A stretch of DNA of 64,000 nucleotides from an uncultured Clostridia bacterium (GTDB lineage: Bacteria; Bacillota; Clostridia; UBA1381): contig CAKSFT010000001.1 in assembly GCA_934454145.1 (NCBI GenBank), forward strand, positions 372,001-436,000, in the 5' to 3' direction. The position numbers and the translations under genes were made by a program. Every line of letters starts with the position of its first letter. Position 1 is the first letter of the stretch. This document shows positions 24,571 to 33,245 of this stretch, in pieces. Below the pieces are notes generated by a model. That model saw only the letters and a list, made by a program, of their open reading frames with translations, searched no databases and had not been told where the DNA came from.

Positions 24571-26442
24571 ATGTTTAATATGAATTTTATTAAAAAACAT
24601 CGCCGGATTCTCTTGGGAGGGATTGACCTTGTTATACTGTGCGCCGCATATGCCGCGGCACTCTTCATAACAAACCTGACTGACCCCGGGATAAAAATTA
24701 TTCCCGCCAAAGTGATTTTTAAAACCGCGGCTTTTGTTTCCGCTTCTCTCCTCGGCATGTGGGTTTCGGGCGTATACCGCAATGTGTGGCGGTATGCAAG
24801 GATAAGGGATTTTGCCGGAATTATCACCGGGAACATAGTAGGCACAGCCGTGTGCTTTGCCCTCTTTACGCTGTCCGGCACAAAAATTTATACCATATGT
24901 GTCATTGTAGCTGTTTCCGTTGAAATCTGCCTCACAATCATGTCCAGAATATGTTATATCTACATATACAACTTCTACATAAACTCAAAACAAGAAGATG
25001 CAAAAGACAAAAATAAAGTTTTAATCATCGGCGCAGGCTATGCGGGCTCTCTCATGGCAGACGAATTTGCCAGAAACAGTGATAAATACACAATCATCGG
25101 CTTTGTGGACGATGACCCAAACAAAATCGGGCGCAATGTGCGCGGCGTTCGCGTGCTGGGCGACTGCTCCATGATTCCGCAGCTTGCCGACCAACACAAG
25201 GTTCAGACAATTGCCCTTGCAATCCCGTCAATCACCCCGGCGGACAAAAGCCGCATAATCAGCATATGCTCCGAAACGGTGTGTGATTTTAAGATTCTCC
25301 CCGGGGTGCGTAACCTTATGTCAACCAACTCGGGATTTATGAAACAGCTTGCCCCCATAAAAATCGAGGATTTGCTGGGACGTGACGAAATCGGCTTTGA
25401 CAACCGTGAGGTGTCGCAGTTGATTTCGGGCAGTGTCTGCATGGTGACGGGCGGCGGCGGTTCAATCGGTTCGGAGCTGTGCCGTCAGATTGCACGATAC
25501 AACCCGAAAAGCCTTATAATTATAGACATTTATGAAAACAATGCATATGAAATACAACAGGAACTTATCAGAAAATACAAAGATGATTTGGATTTGCACA
25601 TTGAAATCGCTTCTGTGCGTGACAAGGATAAGCTTGAATCGCTGTTTGTGAAATACAGACCCGACATCGTATTCCACGCAGCAGCACACAAGCATGTTCC
25701 GCTCATGGAAACAAATCCGGAAGAAGCTGTCAAAAACAACATATTCGGTACCTTCAACACGGCAACACTTGCATGTAAATATGAAGTCAAAAAATTTGTT
25801 TTGGTTTCCACGGACAAGGCTGTCAATCCGACAAATATCATGGGTGCCACAAAGCGGTTCTGTGAAATGATTGTAGAATATTTTGCCCAGAAACGCACAA
25901 AAACAGAATACGTTGCTGTTCGGTTTGGGAATGTGCTCGGTTCAAACGGCTCTGTCATACCTCTTTTTGAAAAGCAGATTGCCGCTGGCGGCCCTGTCAC
26001 CGTCACCCACCCCGAGATAGTGCGCTATTTTATGACAATCCCCGAGGCCGTTTCGCTTATCCTCCAGGCGGCAACCCTGGCACGCGGCGGCGAAATATTT
26101 GTGCTTGACATGGGCGAACCTGTGAAAATACTTGATTTGGCAAAGAAAATGATTACACTGCACGGCAAACATGTAGGCAGTGACATCGAAATCGAATTTT
26201 CCGGATTGCGCCCGGGCGAAAAGCTGTATGAAGAACTTTTGATGAACGAAGAAGGGCTGAAAAAAACATCAAACCACAAAATTTATATAGGTCACCAGGT
26301 AAAGGTGGAAGAAGATTTGTTCCTGTCCCACCTTGCCCATCTGCGCACCGCGGCAGAACAAAATAACAAAGCGGAAGTGGAGGCAGTGCTGCACGAAAGC
26401 GTGCCGACCTTTATCAGAAAAGAACAGCAAGCAGCAGTTTAA
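24571..26442 (+). CDS. FlaA1/CapD-like nucleotide-sugar 4,6-dehydratase, membrane bound
   Basis: About 623 residues. The N-terminal 150 residues hold four membrane segments; a first nucleotide-binding fold (IGAGYAGSLMADEF, near 151) is followed by the SDR dehydratase domain starting at VTGGGGSIGSELCRQI (near 291). TDKAVNPTNIMGATKRFCEM contains the substrate-binding and catalytic Lys. Relatives make UDP-sugar precursors for capsule, glycans or S-layer polymers. I reject the in-frame extension from 24409, which is translated from the inserted repeat; ATG 24571 has AAGGAG upstream. Followed by a terminator. Confidence 0.9.
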   Translation: MFNMNFIKKHRRILLGGIDLVILCAAYAAALFITNLTDPGIKIIPAKVIFKTAAFVSASLLGMWVSGVYRNVWRYARIRDFAGIITGNIVGTAVCFALFTLSGTKIYTICVIVAVSVEICLTIMSRICYIYIYNFYINSKQEDAKDKNKVLIIGAGYAGSLMADEFARNSDKYTIIGFVDDDPNKIGRNVRGVRVLGDCSMIPQLADQHKVQTIALAIPSITPADKSRIISICSETVCDFKILPGVRNLMSTNSGFMKQLAPIKIEDLLGRDEIGFDNREVSQLISGSVCMVTGGGGSIGSELCRQIARYNPKSLIIIDIYENNAYEIQQELIRKYKDDLDLHIEIASVRDKDKLESLFVKYRPDIVFHAAAHKHVPLMETNPEEAVKNNIFGTFNTATLACKYEVKKFVLVSTDKAVNPTNIMGATKRFCEMIVEYFAQKRTKTEYVAVRFGNVLGSNGSVIPLFEKQIAAGGPVTVTHPEIVRYFMTIPEAVSLILQAATLARGGEIFVLDMGEPVKILDLAKKMITLHGKHVGSDIEIEFSGLRPGEKLYEELLMNEEGLKKTSNHKIYIGHQVKVEEDLFLSHLAHLRTAAEQNNKAEVEAVLHESVPTFIRKEQQAAV

Positions 26443-26446
26443 AATC

Positions 26447-26489
26447 AAAAAAAGCCGCCGAATGAACAATTCACCGTGCGGCTTTTTTT
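26447..26489 (+). terminator. Terminator after the capD-like gene
   Basis: Stem AAAAAAAGCCGC (26447-26458) with GCGGCTTTTTTT (26478-26489), followed within 33 bases by mgtC2. As there is little room for a separate promoter, mgtC2 may depend on read-through. Confidence 0.75.
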
Positions 26490-26521
26490 GGTCAGCCATT
26501 GTTTTAAAAGAAGGGATATAT

Positions 26522-27175
26522 ATGTTTGATTATTCACTACTCTTAAGATTGGTTGCCGCCGGGGTTTTCGGCGGGATTATAGGCTTTGAAAGAAGCGGAA
26601 ACAACCACGCCGCAGGGCTCAGGACTCACATTATACTTTGCCTCGGCGCCGCGGCAATCATGGTCGTCAGCGAATGTGTCATCAGCGAATACAACATTCC
26701 GGGCGAAGTGATGAGGATGGGCGCGCAAATCATAAGCGGCGTTGGTTTCCTCGGCGCCGGCAGCATCATCGTAGACGGCGGAAACAACAAAATCCGCGGA
26801 ATCACAACTGCCGCCGGGCTTTGGACAACGGCATGCCTCGGCATTGTCGTCGGATGCGGATATTACATAATTGCCATAACAATGATGATTATCATGCTCA
26901 CTGCCATGTGGGGACTGCGTTCCTTTGCTGATAAGCTTAAGGAAAGAAGTCTGAACTACAAGATAAAGCTTATCAGCAATGAAATGCACGCCAAAGAAAT
27001 CGTAAAAATTTTTACCGAAAATTCCATAAAAATAAGAAGCCTCAGCGTTGACATGGACGATGATTCATACACATATATATTTGACATCTCTGTCCCCCAC
27101 AACAATTTCCGTGAAGGCGAAATATTTGAAACCATGCACGATTTACATGGCAAGCTTGAAATTATACATATATAG
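26522..27175 (+). CDS. Second MgtC/SapB-family membrane protein
   Basis: 217 residues, paralogue of 11667-12344. Motifs AAGVFGGIIGFERSG, RTHIILCLGAAAIMVVS and SGVGFLGAGSI, about five membrane segments, then a soluble C-terminal domain of 80 residues. Start ATG 26522 after AGAAGGGATAT. Oddity: the stop codon TAG (27173-27175) is the first three bases of an inserted 36-bp palindrome; without the insert the frame would continue. The true ancestral end is unknown. Confidence 0.85.
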   Translation: MFDYSLLLRLVAAGVFGGIIGFERSGNNHAAGLRTHIILCLGAAAIMVVSECVISEYNIPGEVMRMGAQIISGVGFLGAGSIIVDGGNNKIRGITTAAGLWTTACLGIVVGCGYYIIAITMMIIMLTAMWGLRSFADKLKERSLNYKIKLISNEMHAKEIVKIFTENSIKIRSLSVDMDDDSYTYIFDISVPHNNFREGEIFETMHDLHGKLEIIHI

Positions 27176-27220
27176 GTAATTGTAAAACTAACATTTTACA
27201 ATTACCTGATTATACATATA
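27161..27220. mobile_element. 36-bp palindromic insertion with 12-bp direct repeats
   Basis: Palindrome 27173-27208 begins TAGGTAATTGTAAAA and ends TTTTACAATTACCTG. Perfect flanking repeats ATTATACATATA lie at 27161-27172 and 27209-27220. It has the same ends as the 215-bp elements and nothing between, so it is a minimal form. Confidence 0.87.
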
Positions 27221-27260
27221 AAAAAGCTTTGGCTCAGTTTGTTAACTCCAAAGCTTTTTT
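27220..27260. terminator. Bidirectional terminator between mgtC2 and the peptidase gene
   Basis: AAAAAAGCTTTGG (27220-27232) pairs with CCAAAGCTTTTTT (27248-27260). The whole 40-bp sequence recurs, inverted and with about one mismatch, at 51557-51593. Confidence 0.82.
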
Positions 27261-27277
27261 ACATCACCTTTTTTATC

Positions 27278-28351
27278 TCAGTCAATTGCCGCCAGTGCCG
27301 CAATTGTCGTTATGTCACGCTTTTTCAGGCATGTCTGTTCCCATGTGACGTTTCCTTCCAAAAGTGCAGGGTCGTTGAAATAAATCGTATCCCCTTCACA
27401 TTTTGTTGCAACCATGGTGTGCGGCATAGAAGTGTCCCTCACCATGACGCCCTCCGGGTGCTTCTGCAATGCTTCCTTAATCGCCGCCACGACGCTTTCT
27501 TCGCTTGAATTGTCGATATACGTCAGCCCTCTGCCGGCGTCATAACTTTTGAAATATGCGGAACCGCTGTCCAGTGCCTGCGCAAGTTTTCTGCCATAAT
27601 TGCCGACAATTGAACCATGATAGCACATCGTAGGGTTTCCGCAGGCATTATAATTTATGTCCGCAACGTCCTTTGGCGTGACTGCCGTGCCCGTGATGTC
27701 ACTGAGGAGCATGGCATAAGAAACAACATAGCAATAGCCGTTCCTCCCGGCTGTCCAATTATACGGCGCATCGCCATATAGCTCAATATATGCCGGGTCA
27801 TACTGGCTGTAAAAAGTGTTGCCGGCTTGCTCTTCCTTCAGCTTTTCGCTGTAATCGGCGGCAAGCTGTGTGTTGTTTTTTGCGGCCTCTTCCACAGCGC
27901 TCAGGATATCCTTCATGTATATATAGACATTGTTTGAAGATGAATCCCAAATCACCTCTGCGCCAAAAGCCTCTGCCACTGTCCGGAGCGGCACATATGT
28001 GACAGAATTTTTGATTTCGGGCGGAAGTATTGATTCTACATCCCTGTCCTCTCCGTCACAGCTTAAAACTCTTATTTTTTTATCTCCTATGTACATTGTC
28101 ACTTGTGTCTTTTCATTGTATGCGTCAATGCTTTTCTCGCCCCGGTCCCAAAGTACTTTGAATCCTGCCTTCTCCGAAAGCTCCCGAATCGGGACTATGG
28201 TACAGCCGTCCTCCACCATGGGCGGATTTTTAAATTCCATCAAGGTGTCATTAAAATATATGGGTGTTTCGGATATTTTCTCGGCATATACCATATTGGG
28301 CAGCATCGCCGCGGCAAGGCATATCGGCAAAAATATTGTTCGTTTCTTCAT
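27278..28351 (-). CDS. Secreted C39-like cysteine peptidase with stalk domain
   Basis: 357 residues. Signal peptide (MKKRTIFLPICLAAAMLP, cut after VYA). Residues about 25-150 form a copper-amine-oxidase-like stalk domain (PIRELSEKAGFKVLWDRG, YVPLRTVAEAFGAEVIW). The C-terminal domain fits papain-like C39 peptidases: GYCYVVSYAMLL with the nucleophile Cys, SMPHTMVATK with His, YFNDPAL with Asp. Probably cell-surface; substrate unknown. ATG 28351 chosen (AAGGAGAG upstream); the longer frame to 28636 crosses the promoter. It faces mgtC2 across a terminator. Confidence 0.82.
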   Translation of the reverse strand: MKKRTIFLPICLAAAMLPNMVYAEKISETPIYFNDTLMEFKNPPMVEDGCTIVPIRELSEKAGFKVLWDRGEKSIDAYNEKTQVTMYIGDKKIRVLSCDGEDRDVESILPPEIKNSVTYVPLRTVAEAFGAEVIWDSSSNNVYIYMKDILSAVEEAAKNNTQLAADYSEKLKEEQAGNTFYSQYDPAYIELYGDAPYNWTAGRNGYCYVVSYAMLLSDITGTAVTPKDVADINYNACGNPTMCYHGSIVGNYGRKLAQALDSGSAYFKSYDAGRGLTYIDNSSEESVVAAIKEALQKHPEGVMVRDTSMPHTMVATKCEGDTIYFNDPALLEGNVTWEQTCLKKRDITTIAALAAID

Positions 28352-28451
28352 AATTCTCTCCTTATTTTTTGATGGGTGCTTATAAAAACAATCTGCACAA
28401 TCCCCCACAAAAACTGCATTTTTGCTCTTATATAATAAGCACACAAGTATT

Positions 28452-28480
28452 ATTATAACACAAATTTGTGAAAAAGTCCA
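28452..28480 (-). promoter_or_regulatory. Candidate promoter of the peptidase gene with internal palindrome
   Basis: Minus strand TGGACT (28475-28480), 17 bases, TATAAT (28452-28457). The spacer holds the perfect 12-bp palindrome CACAAATTTGTG (28459-28470), a possible operator. Confidence 0.45.
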
Positions 28481-28598
28481 GTATTTGAGGCAAATTCTGC
28501 AAGGAGATATTGTTAATTTTCTGTGAACAAAGAAAATCCGAAATGCAGAAAAAGCACAAATTATATATTTAATCTTGCCATACTCCCGGGAAACAAAA

Positions 28599-28632
28599 GC
28601 TGTGCAGAAAGTCAATCGACTTTCTGCACAGC
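28599..28632 (-). terminator. Terminator at the end of secreted-protein array 1
   Basis: 15-bp perfect stem GCTGTGCAGAAAGTC (28599-28613) with 28618-28632, then TTTTGTTT on the minus strand. It lies about 100 bases after the last gene of the array. Confidence 0.8.
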
Positions 28633-28643
28633 CCATTTGCTTT

Positions 28644-28700
28644 TTATAGTGGGATAGGAAAAATGATACGAAAAATCATATTTTTCTGATTTTTCTGCCT
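28644..28700. repeat. Dispersed 3'-UTR repeat, copy a
   Basis: GGATAGGAAAAATGATACG followed by an AAAAATCATATTTTT palindrome and CTGATTTTTCTGCC. A close copy, interrupted by about 100 bases, lies at 51549-51702, again just after a secreted-protein gene and beside a terminator. Confidence 0.6.
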
Positions 28701-28734
28701 TCAGGAGTTTTTTTCATTCTCCATTCATTGCAGT

Positions 28735-31617
28735 TTATTTTACAGGTCCCACCGGGGCATTGTTTCCAATCTTGCTCATTTCGATTTTTTCAAATCCCGG
28801 TATCTGCTTAAACACTTCACTGTCATCTTTCAATGTATAATCCCCGCCTGCATAATTCACAAAACCGGGGTCTTTCGTTGTGACATAGTTGTTGTCGCCT
28901 TTTATAAGTTCTTTTGCACCTCTTGTGCTTGATTTGTTGAGCTCACCGTTTACGGTGCTCAATCCAAACTTGATGTTTACAACCAGGTTCTCGTCAAACA
29001 CATTTGTCGCAACAGATTTATAATATTCGTCCTTGAATGTCGCCAGTTCCGGATATTTTTCCGCAAAAATCGGGATTGCCGCATATTTTTCCGCCAGCCC
29101 CACTCTTTCTTTTTCCTCTGCGTTGTTCATATCCCATGTTGCGCCGGCGACATATGTGTCCCAGCCGCGGAAGGTCTGGCTGCAATCTACAAATATATTA
29201 CCCTTGAGTGTATTTCTGTTTCCCTGTGCAGTGACGCCGATTACGCTGTTTGCACCTGCTGTTCCTATGTTGGCAAATATATTGTTGTAAATCTGCAGCC
29301 CGTGCCCGTAGTTATCGGTTCTGATGCCCGAAACGTTAAGCTGCTGCGTATATTCTCCGACAGGGAATATACCCATGTTGTAGATATAGTTATTTCTTAT
29401 TATATTTCCTCTCCACTGCGGCATATATTCGTTTCTTGTATAGATTGCGTCCATGTCCAGGCATTCTTTGACAGCATCGTGAATCTTGTTGAACTCAATG
29501 ATGTGGTCATTGCCGTGGTAGTTGAATATACAATGCGGTGCATCATAAATGTCGTTGTATGCCACGTGGATTGCAACACCATGCATCGCAATCGCCGGCA
29601 CGTATGCTTTTTGCAGATAACCCACACGGTGTATCTTGTTGTTGATAATCGTGTTTCCGCTCGGCGTGAGTGTTTCCAGGTCGCCGCCTCTCAGATACAG
29701 CCCTGTTCCGCCCATATTCTTGATATGGTTGTTTTCAATCTTGACATTGTCACCCTTTATGATTATGCCGCCCGAGCCAAAGTTGAAGATGTTGCAGTTC
29801 TTTATTTCAATGCCGTTTACACCTTTGCCTTCATCGACAAATCCGTCCCAGACGTGTCCCGGGAAGGTCTGGGCATCGGTATACTCGTCAGGGTCGCCGA
29901 GATAAACCTTGTTGCTTTCGGTTCTCTTGTCCCAATTAAACAGCGGACCCGAGAAATCCACATTTCTGTCTGCCAAAAACTGCTTGTATGTCGGCATCTG
30001 ATATCCCGCGCTTGTCCCGACGACAGCATATCCTCTTCCGCCTTCAAGCGTCATGTTGCTTACGGTGACATTTGTTGTTCCGTTGAAGTTAAACACAGGT
30101 TTTTTCAGTGTCGAAAGCCCAACGGTATATTTCCCCGTCTTGAAATCCTGCGGCGGATAATAATACAATATTCCTTCATCACGGTCTATATAGTATTCTC
30201 CCTCCGAGTCAATTTCCTCCATGATGTTCTCGCCGAAGAACCAGCCGTTTGTATAGTATGACTGTATGCGCCCTGTTTTGATATAAATCATGCTGTTTGC
30301 CGTGTCAATTTTATCAACCGGATATGTGTTGTTTTCATAGTTTATCGAAAGTGTACCCACAATGTACGGGTCTTTTGCATTTTTCCACTTTGATACACGG
30401 CTGTCGGTATACTTAAATGCCAGCTTCATAGTGTCCAGGTTGTCCGAGGGAACAGACATCGTGCCGCTGTTCGGATATCTTGCCAAGGTCTGGTTTTCAC
30501 CGTTTACAATGAGTTCTGCCTGGGCATATCTGCCTTTGTTAAAATAATGATATCCTCTGCTTGACATTTCGCCATAGTCTGTGATTCCGTGTTCTTTGAG
30601 ATTCACCATCATAAGCTTTGACTGTGCGCTCTTGTCTATAAGCTTGCTCTTTGCCGCGTCGTCAGCTTCCTTAAACCAGCTTACCTCCAGCGGAACTTCA
30701 CCCGAAACGGTGACATCTTCCCCGGGATATGCGGTATACGTTATCGGACTGCTCTCCGTGCCCGAATCCGCGGTTGTAAATTCAAGGCCGTCATACATAT
30801 AATATGTGCCGCCCCTGAGATATACAGTCACGCCGCCCTCTGGCAGTTTTCCTGCGGCAATCATGTCGTGCACAGCGTCTTTTGCCTTCGCGATTGTCTG
30901 ATACGGAGCGCTTTCTGTTCCGCTTGCATTGTCATCACCGTTTGTCGCCACATAAATCTTTGCTGATGATGCCACTGTACTGCCGTTGTTTCCGCCCGGT
31001 GTCGGTGTGACAATTTCCGGCGTCTTTATGCCGCCGTTTTTGTCGATAAATCTCACCATCACCGCGCTCGCCTGCGCCCTTGTCACCACGTCATACGGGC
31101 GGAAGCTTCCGTCCTCATACCCGGTTATTATCTTTTCGCCGACAGCAACAATGACGTCCTCTTTGTAATCCTCGGCGATTTCCGCATAGTCATAAATCTT
31201 TGATTTTACGGTATATTCGTCAGCGTCGGTTTTGTTTCCCAGGGCATTTGCCACAATTCTCGCCATCTGCATTCTTGTGATTTTGGCGTCATAATCAGGA
31301 AATTCCGTCTGTTCAATCAATCCCAATTCTATCGCTTTGTTTACATATTCCGATGCCCAGTATATGCTGCCGTTTTCCTGTACATTGCCCATGGAAACAA
31401 GCATCATTTTCAAAAATTCCGCAACGCTCATCTGTTTTTCCGGGCGGAATGTTCCGTCACCATAGCCCGACACAACGCCATATCCGTCCAGCCTTGCCAC
31501 GATTGACCTTGACCAATGATTTATCATGTCAGTATAGCCTTCATCGCGCTTTTTTGCCATTGCCAAGGGTTGTGTTCCCATTGCCAGGGCAAGAATAAGA
31601 GCAAACTTTCTCTTCAT
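28735..31617 (-). CDS. SLH-anchored right-handed beta-helix enzyme (GH141-like)
   Basis: 960 residues. Signal peptide (about 1-21), three SLH repeats (about 24-205, with GYGDGTFRPEKQMSVAEF, ITRMQMAR and GYEDGSFRPYDVVTRAQA) that would bind cell-wall polymer, then a beta-helix from KIYVATNGDDNASGT (near 220). Landmarks shared with three paralogues here: LRGGTYY, NGENQTLARYPN, GEYYIDRDEGILYYYPP and DMDAIY. This set resembles GH141, whose known members are an alpha-L-fucosidase and a xylanase; activity is inferred. Last gene of array 1, 42 bases after the sugar-binding lipoprotein gene. Confidence 0.82.
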   Translation of the reverse strand: MKRKFALILALAMGTQPLAMAKKRDEGYTDMINHWSRSIVARLDGYGVVSGYGDGTFRPEKQMSVAEFLKMMLVSMGNVQENGSIYWASEYVNKAIELGLIEQTEFPDYDAKITRMQMARIVANALGNKTDADEYTVKSKIYDYAEIAEDYKEDVIVAVGEKIITGYEDGSFRPYDVVTRAQASAVMVRFIDKNGGIKTPEIVTPTPGGNNGSTVASSAKIYVATNGDDNASGTESAPYQTIAKAKDAVHDMIAAGKLPEGGVTVYLRGGTYYMYDGLEFTTADSGTESSPITYTAYPGEDVTVSGEVPLEVSWFKEADDAAKSKLIDKSAQSKLMMVNLKEHGITDYGEMSSRGYHYFNKGRYAQAELIVNGENQTLARYPNSGTMSVPSDNLDTMKLAFKYTDSRVSKWKNAKDPYIVGTLSINYENNTYPVDKIDTANSMIYIKTGRIQSYYTNGWFFGENIMEEIDSEGEYYIDRDEGILYYYPPQDFKTGKYTVGLSTLKKPVFNFNGTTNVTVSNMTLEGGRGYAVVGTSAGYQMPTYKQFLADRNVDFSGPLFNWDKRTESNKVYLGDPDEYTDAQTFPGHVWDGFVDEGKGVNGIEIKNCNIFNFGSGGIIIKGDNVKIENNHIKNMGGTGLYLRGGDLETLTPSGNTIINNKIHRVGYLQKAYVPAIAMHGVAIHVAYNDIYDAPHCIFNYHGNDHIIEFNKIHDAVKECLDMDAIYTRNEYMPQWRGNIIRNNYIYNMGIFPVGEYTQQLNVSGIRTDNYGHGLQIYNNIFANIGTAGANSVIGVTAQGNRNTLKGNIFVDCSQTFRGWDTYVAGATWDMNNAEEKERVGLAEKYAAIPIFAEKYPELATFKDEYYKSVATNVFDENLVVNIKFGLSTVNGELNKSSTRGAKELIKGDNNYVTTKDPGFVNYAGGDYTLKDDSEVFKQIPGFEKIEMSKIGNNAPVGPVK

Positions 31618-31659
31618 TTTATCAAACTTCCTTTCGTTTTATCCTGACCGGATTTTATA

Positions 31660-33213
31660 TTATTCTTTGCTTCTCCATTCGTCAATCTGCCGTTTTATCT
31701 CTGCGCACACCTTGTCGTCACCGGCTTTTACAAGCTTGCCGACAAATTCCTCATAAACAGCGTCAACATTCTCTGCCGCGCCTGTGTTGAAGATAGTCTG
31801 GTATTCGCTCACCACCGCGTCAACCTGTTTAAGCTCGGTTTTAATCGGGTCTGTATTAAGTGTGAACCCCATGAGTTTGGAGGGTCTTGCCTCATCATTG
31901 ATTTTCTTGATAAAATCCTTTTCCAAAACCTTGTTTGGGGTTTCGCTGTATATCTCGTATGCATTGAAAGAATTGCCGACAGCCCATTTGAACTGTCCGT
32001 ACGGCGTGTTTTTGGTCGGTGCGCTGTTTACATATCCAACGGGAATAATCCTATCATCGCCGACAATACGCTTATAGTGCTTGCCCTCAATGCCGTAAAC
32101 CAGCAGATTATACAAATCCTTACCTTTTTCGGTGTTCATCAGTTCAATCACCTTTATCGCACGCTCCGGATTCTTGCAGGTTGAAGAAATCGCCATGCTT
32201 GACGCTGCCGCCGCAAACGGTATATAATGGCTGTTGCAGAACGGTATCTGCACATATGCCCTGCCGCCTTCCCGCGCCGCCTCTTCAATGTCCGTTTCCG
32301 AAGGCATATAGCCCTGTCCGACAAGATAATTGCCGATTCCGCGTATCGCATATTTCACATTGCTTCCGCGCTTGACCATTTGGCTGTCTTGCTTTATATA
32401 GCCCTTTTTGTACCAATCCGAATACGTGTCGATAAAAAGCTTGTATTCCGGTCTGCGGTAATAATTCATCGGGGTGTAATCATCGCCCGAATCTTCAATA
32501 TTATATGGGTTTCTCACCCATTCATAACCCTTTTCCGCGTGGTTTTCAAATCCCGTCACACCATCTGCCAAATCACCGTTTTTGTCCAGCATCGCGATGT
32601 ACTGTTCCACCTTGTCCCAGCATTGCCGGTCCATCTTGGGGTGCGCCCCGAAGTATGCCGCAAGCTCGTCCGGGTTTATGCTGTCGCGGTATTTTTCATA
32701 CATTTCCAAGTCTATCGCCAGCGACGAAACATATGACACCATCTGCTGCATACACGGAATACTGTATAGTCTTCCGTCCACCTGCTGTTTTTTCAGCATA
32801 TTTTCGGGGATTTCTTTTTTTATGTCAGGGGCATACTGGTCAATCAGGTTGTCAAGGGGCATGTATGACCCCTTTCTCACCTCACTCACATAGTCTATCA
32901 TCCAGCCGCTCCACACGATATCCATTTCTTCCTGTGATGTGCTCATAAGCTTCCAGCGTTCGCCATAATCCTTTGAAGAATAACACTCAAACTCCACAGT
33001 GGTGTCCGGGATATACTTTTGCAATTCTTCATTGAATTTCTTCCACACCTCTGCCGAATCCTTTTGTTCTTCCGGGCTGACAAGCGCCCATTTGAGCACC
33101 ACCTTGTTTGCTGACGAATCCACGCTCTGTGCCTTGTTCTCAAAAAAGCAGCCGCAAAGCCCTGCCATCATCGCCGTCATCATGACACACGCCGTTATTT
33201 TTTTCAGTGCCAT
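31660..33213 (-). CDS. Sugar ABC transporter substrate-binding lipoprotein
   Basis: 517 residues, family 1 extracellular solute-binding protein of the LipO/YtcQ type with a long C-terminal extension. Lipobox AGLCGC with Cys at residue 22. Typical features: WALVSPEEQKDSAEVWKKF, WSGWMIDYVSEVRKG and a DUF3502-like end. Such proteins bind oligosaccharides, often of pectic origin. No permease genes are adjacent, so it either serves a transporter elsewhere or helps the surface enzymes hold product. Start ATG 33213 after AGAAAGGACAGG. Confidence 0.85.
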   Translation of the reverse strand: MALKKITACVMMTAMMAGLCGCFFENKAQSVDSSANKVVLKWALVSPEEQKDSAEVWKKFNEELQKYIPDTTVEFECYSSKDYGERWKLMSTSQEEMDIVWSGWMIDYVSEVRKGSYMPLDNLIDQYAPDIKKEIPENMLKKQQVDGRLYSIPCMQQMVSYVSSLAIDLEMYEKYRDSINPDELAAYFGAHPKMDRQCWDKVEQYIAMLDKNGDLADGVTGFENHAEKGYEWVRNPYNIEDSGDDYTPMNYYRRPEYKLFIDTYSDWYKKGYIKQDSQMVKRGSNVKYAIRGIGNYLVGQGYMPSETDIEEAAREGGRAYVQIPFCNSHYIPFAAAASSMAISSTCKNPERAIKVIELMNTEKGKDLYNLLVYGIEGKHYKRIVGDDRIIPVGYVNSAPTKNTPYGQFKWAVGNSFNAYEIYSETPNKVLEKDFIKKINDEARPSKLMGFTLNTDPIKTELKQVDAVVSEYQTIFNTGAAENVDAVYEEFVGKLVKAGDDKVCAEIKRQIDEWRSKE

Positions 33214-33245
33214 AAAAAACCTGTCCTTTCTGTTTTATGCCGCTT

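Noticed and set aside
29302..30261. 319-residue plus-strand frame
   Set aside because: Antisense shadow of the SLH/beta-helix gene, without ribosome site.
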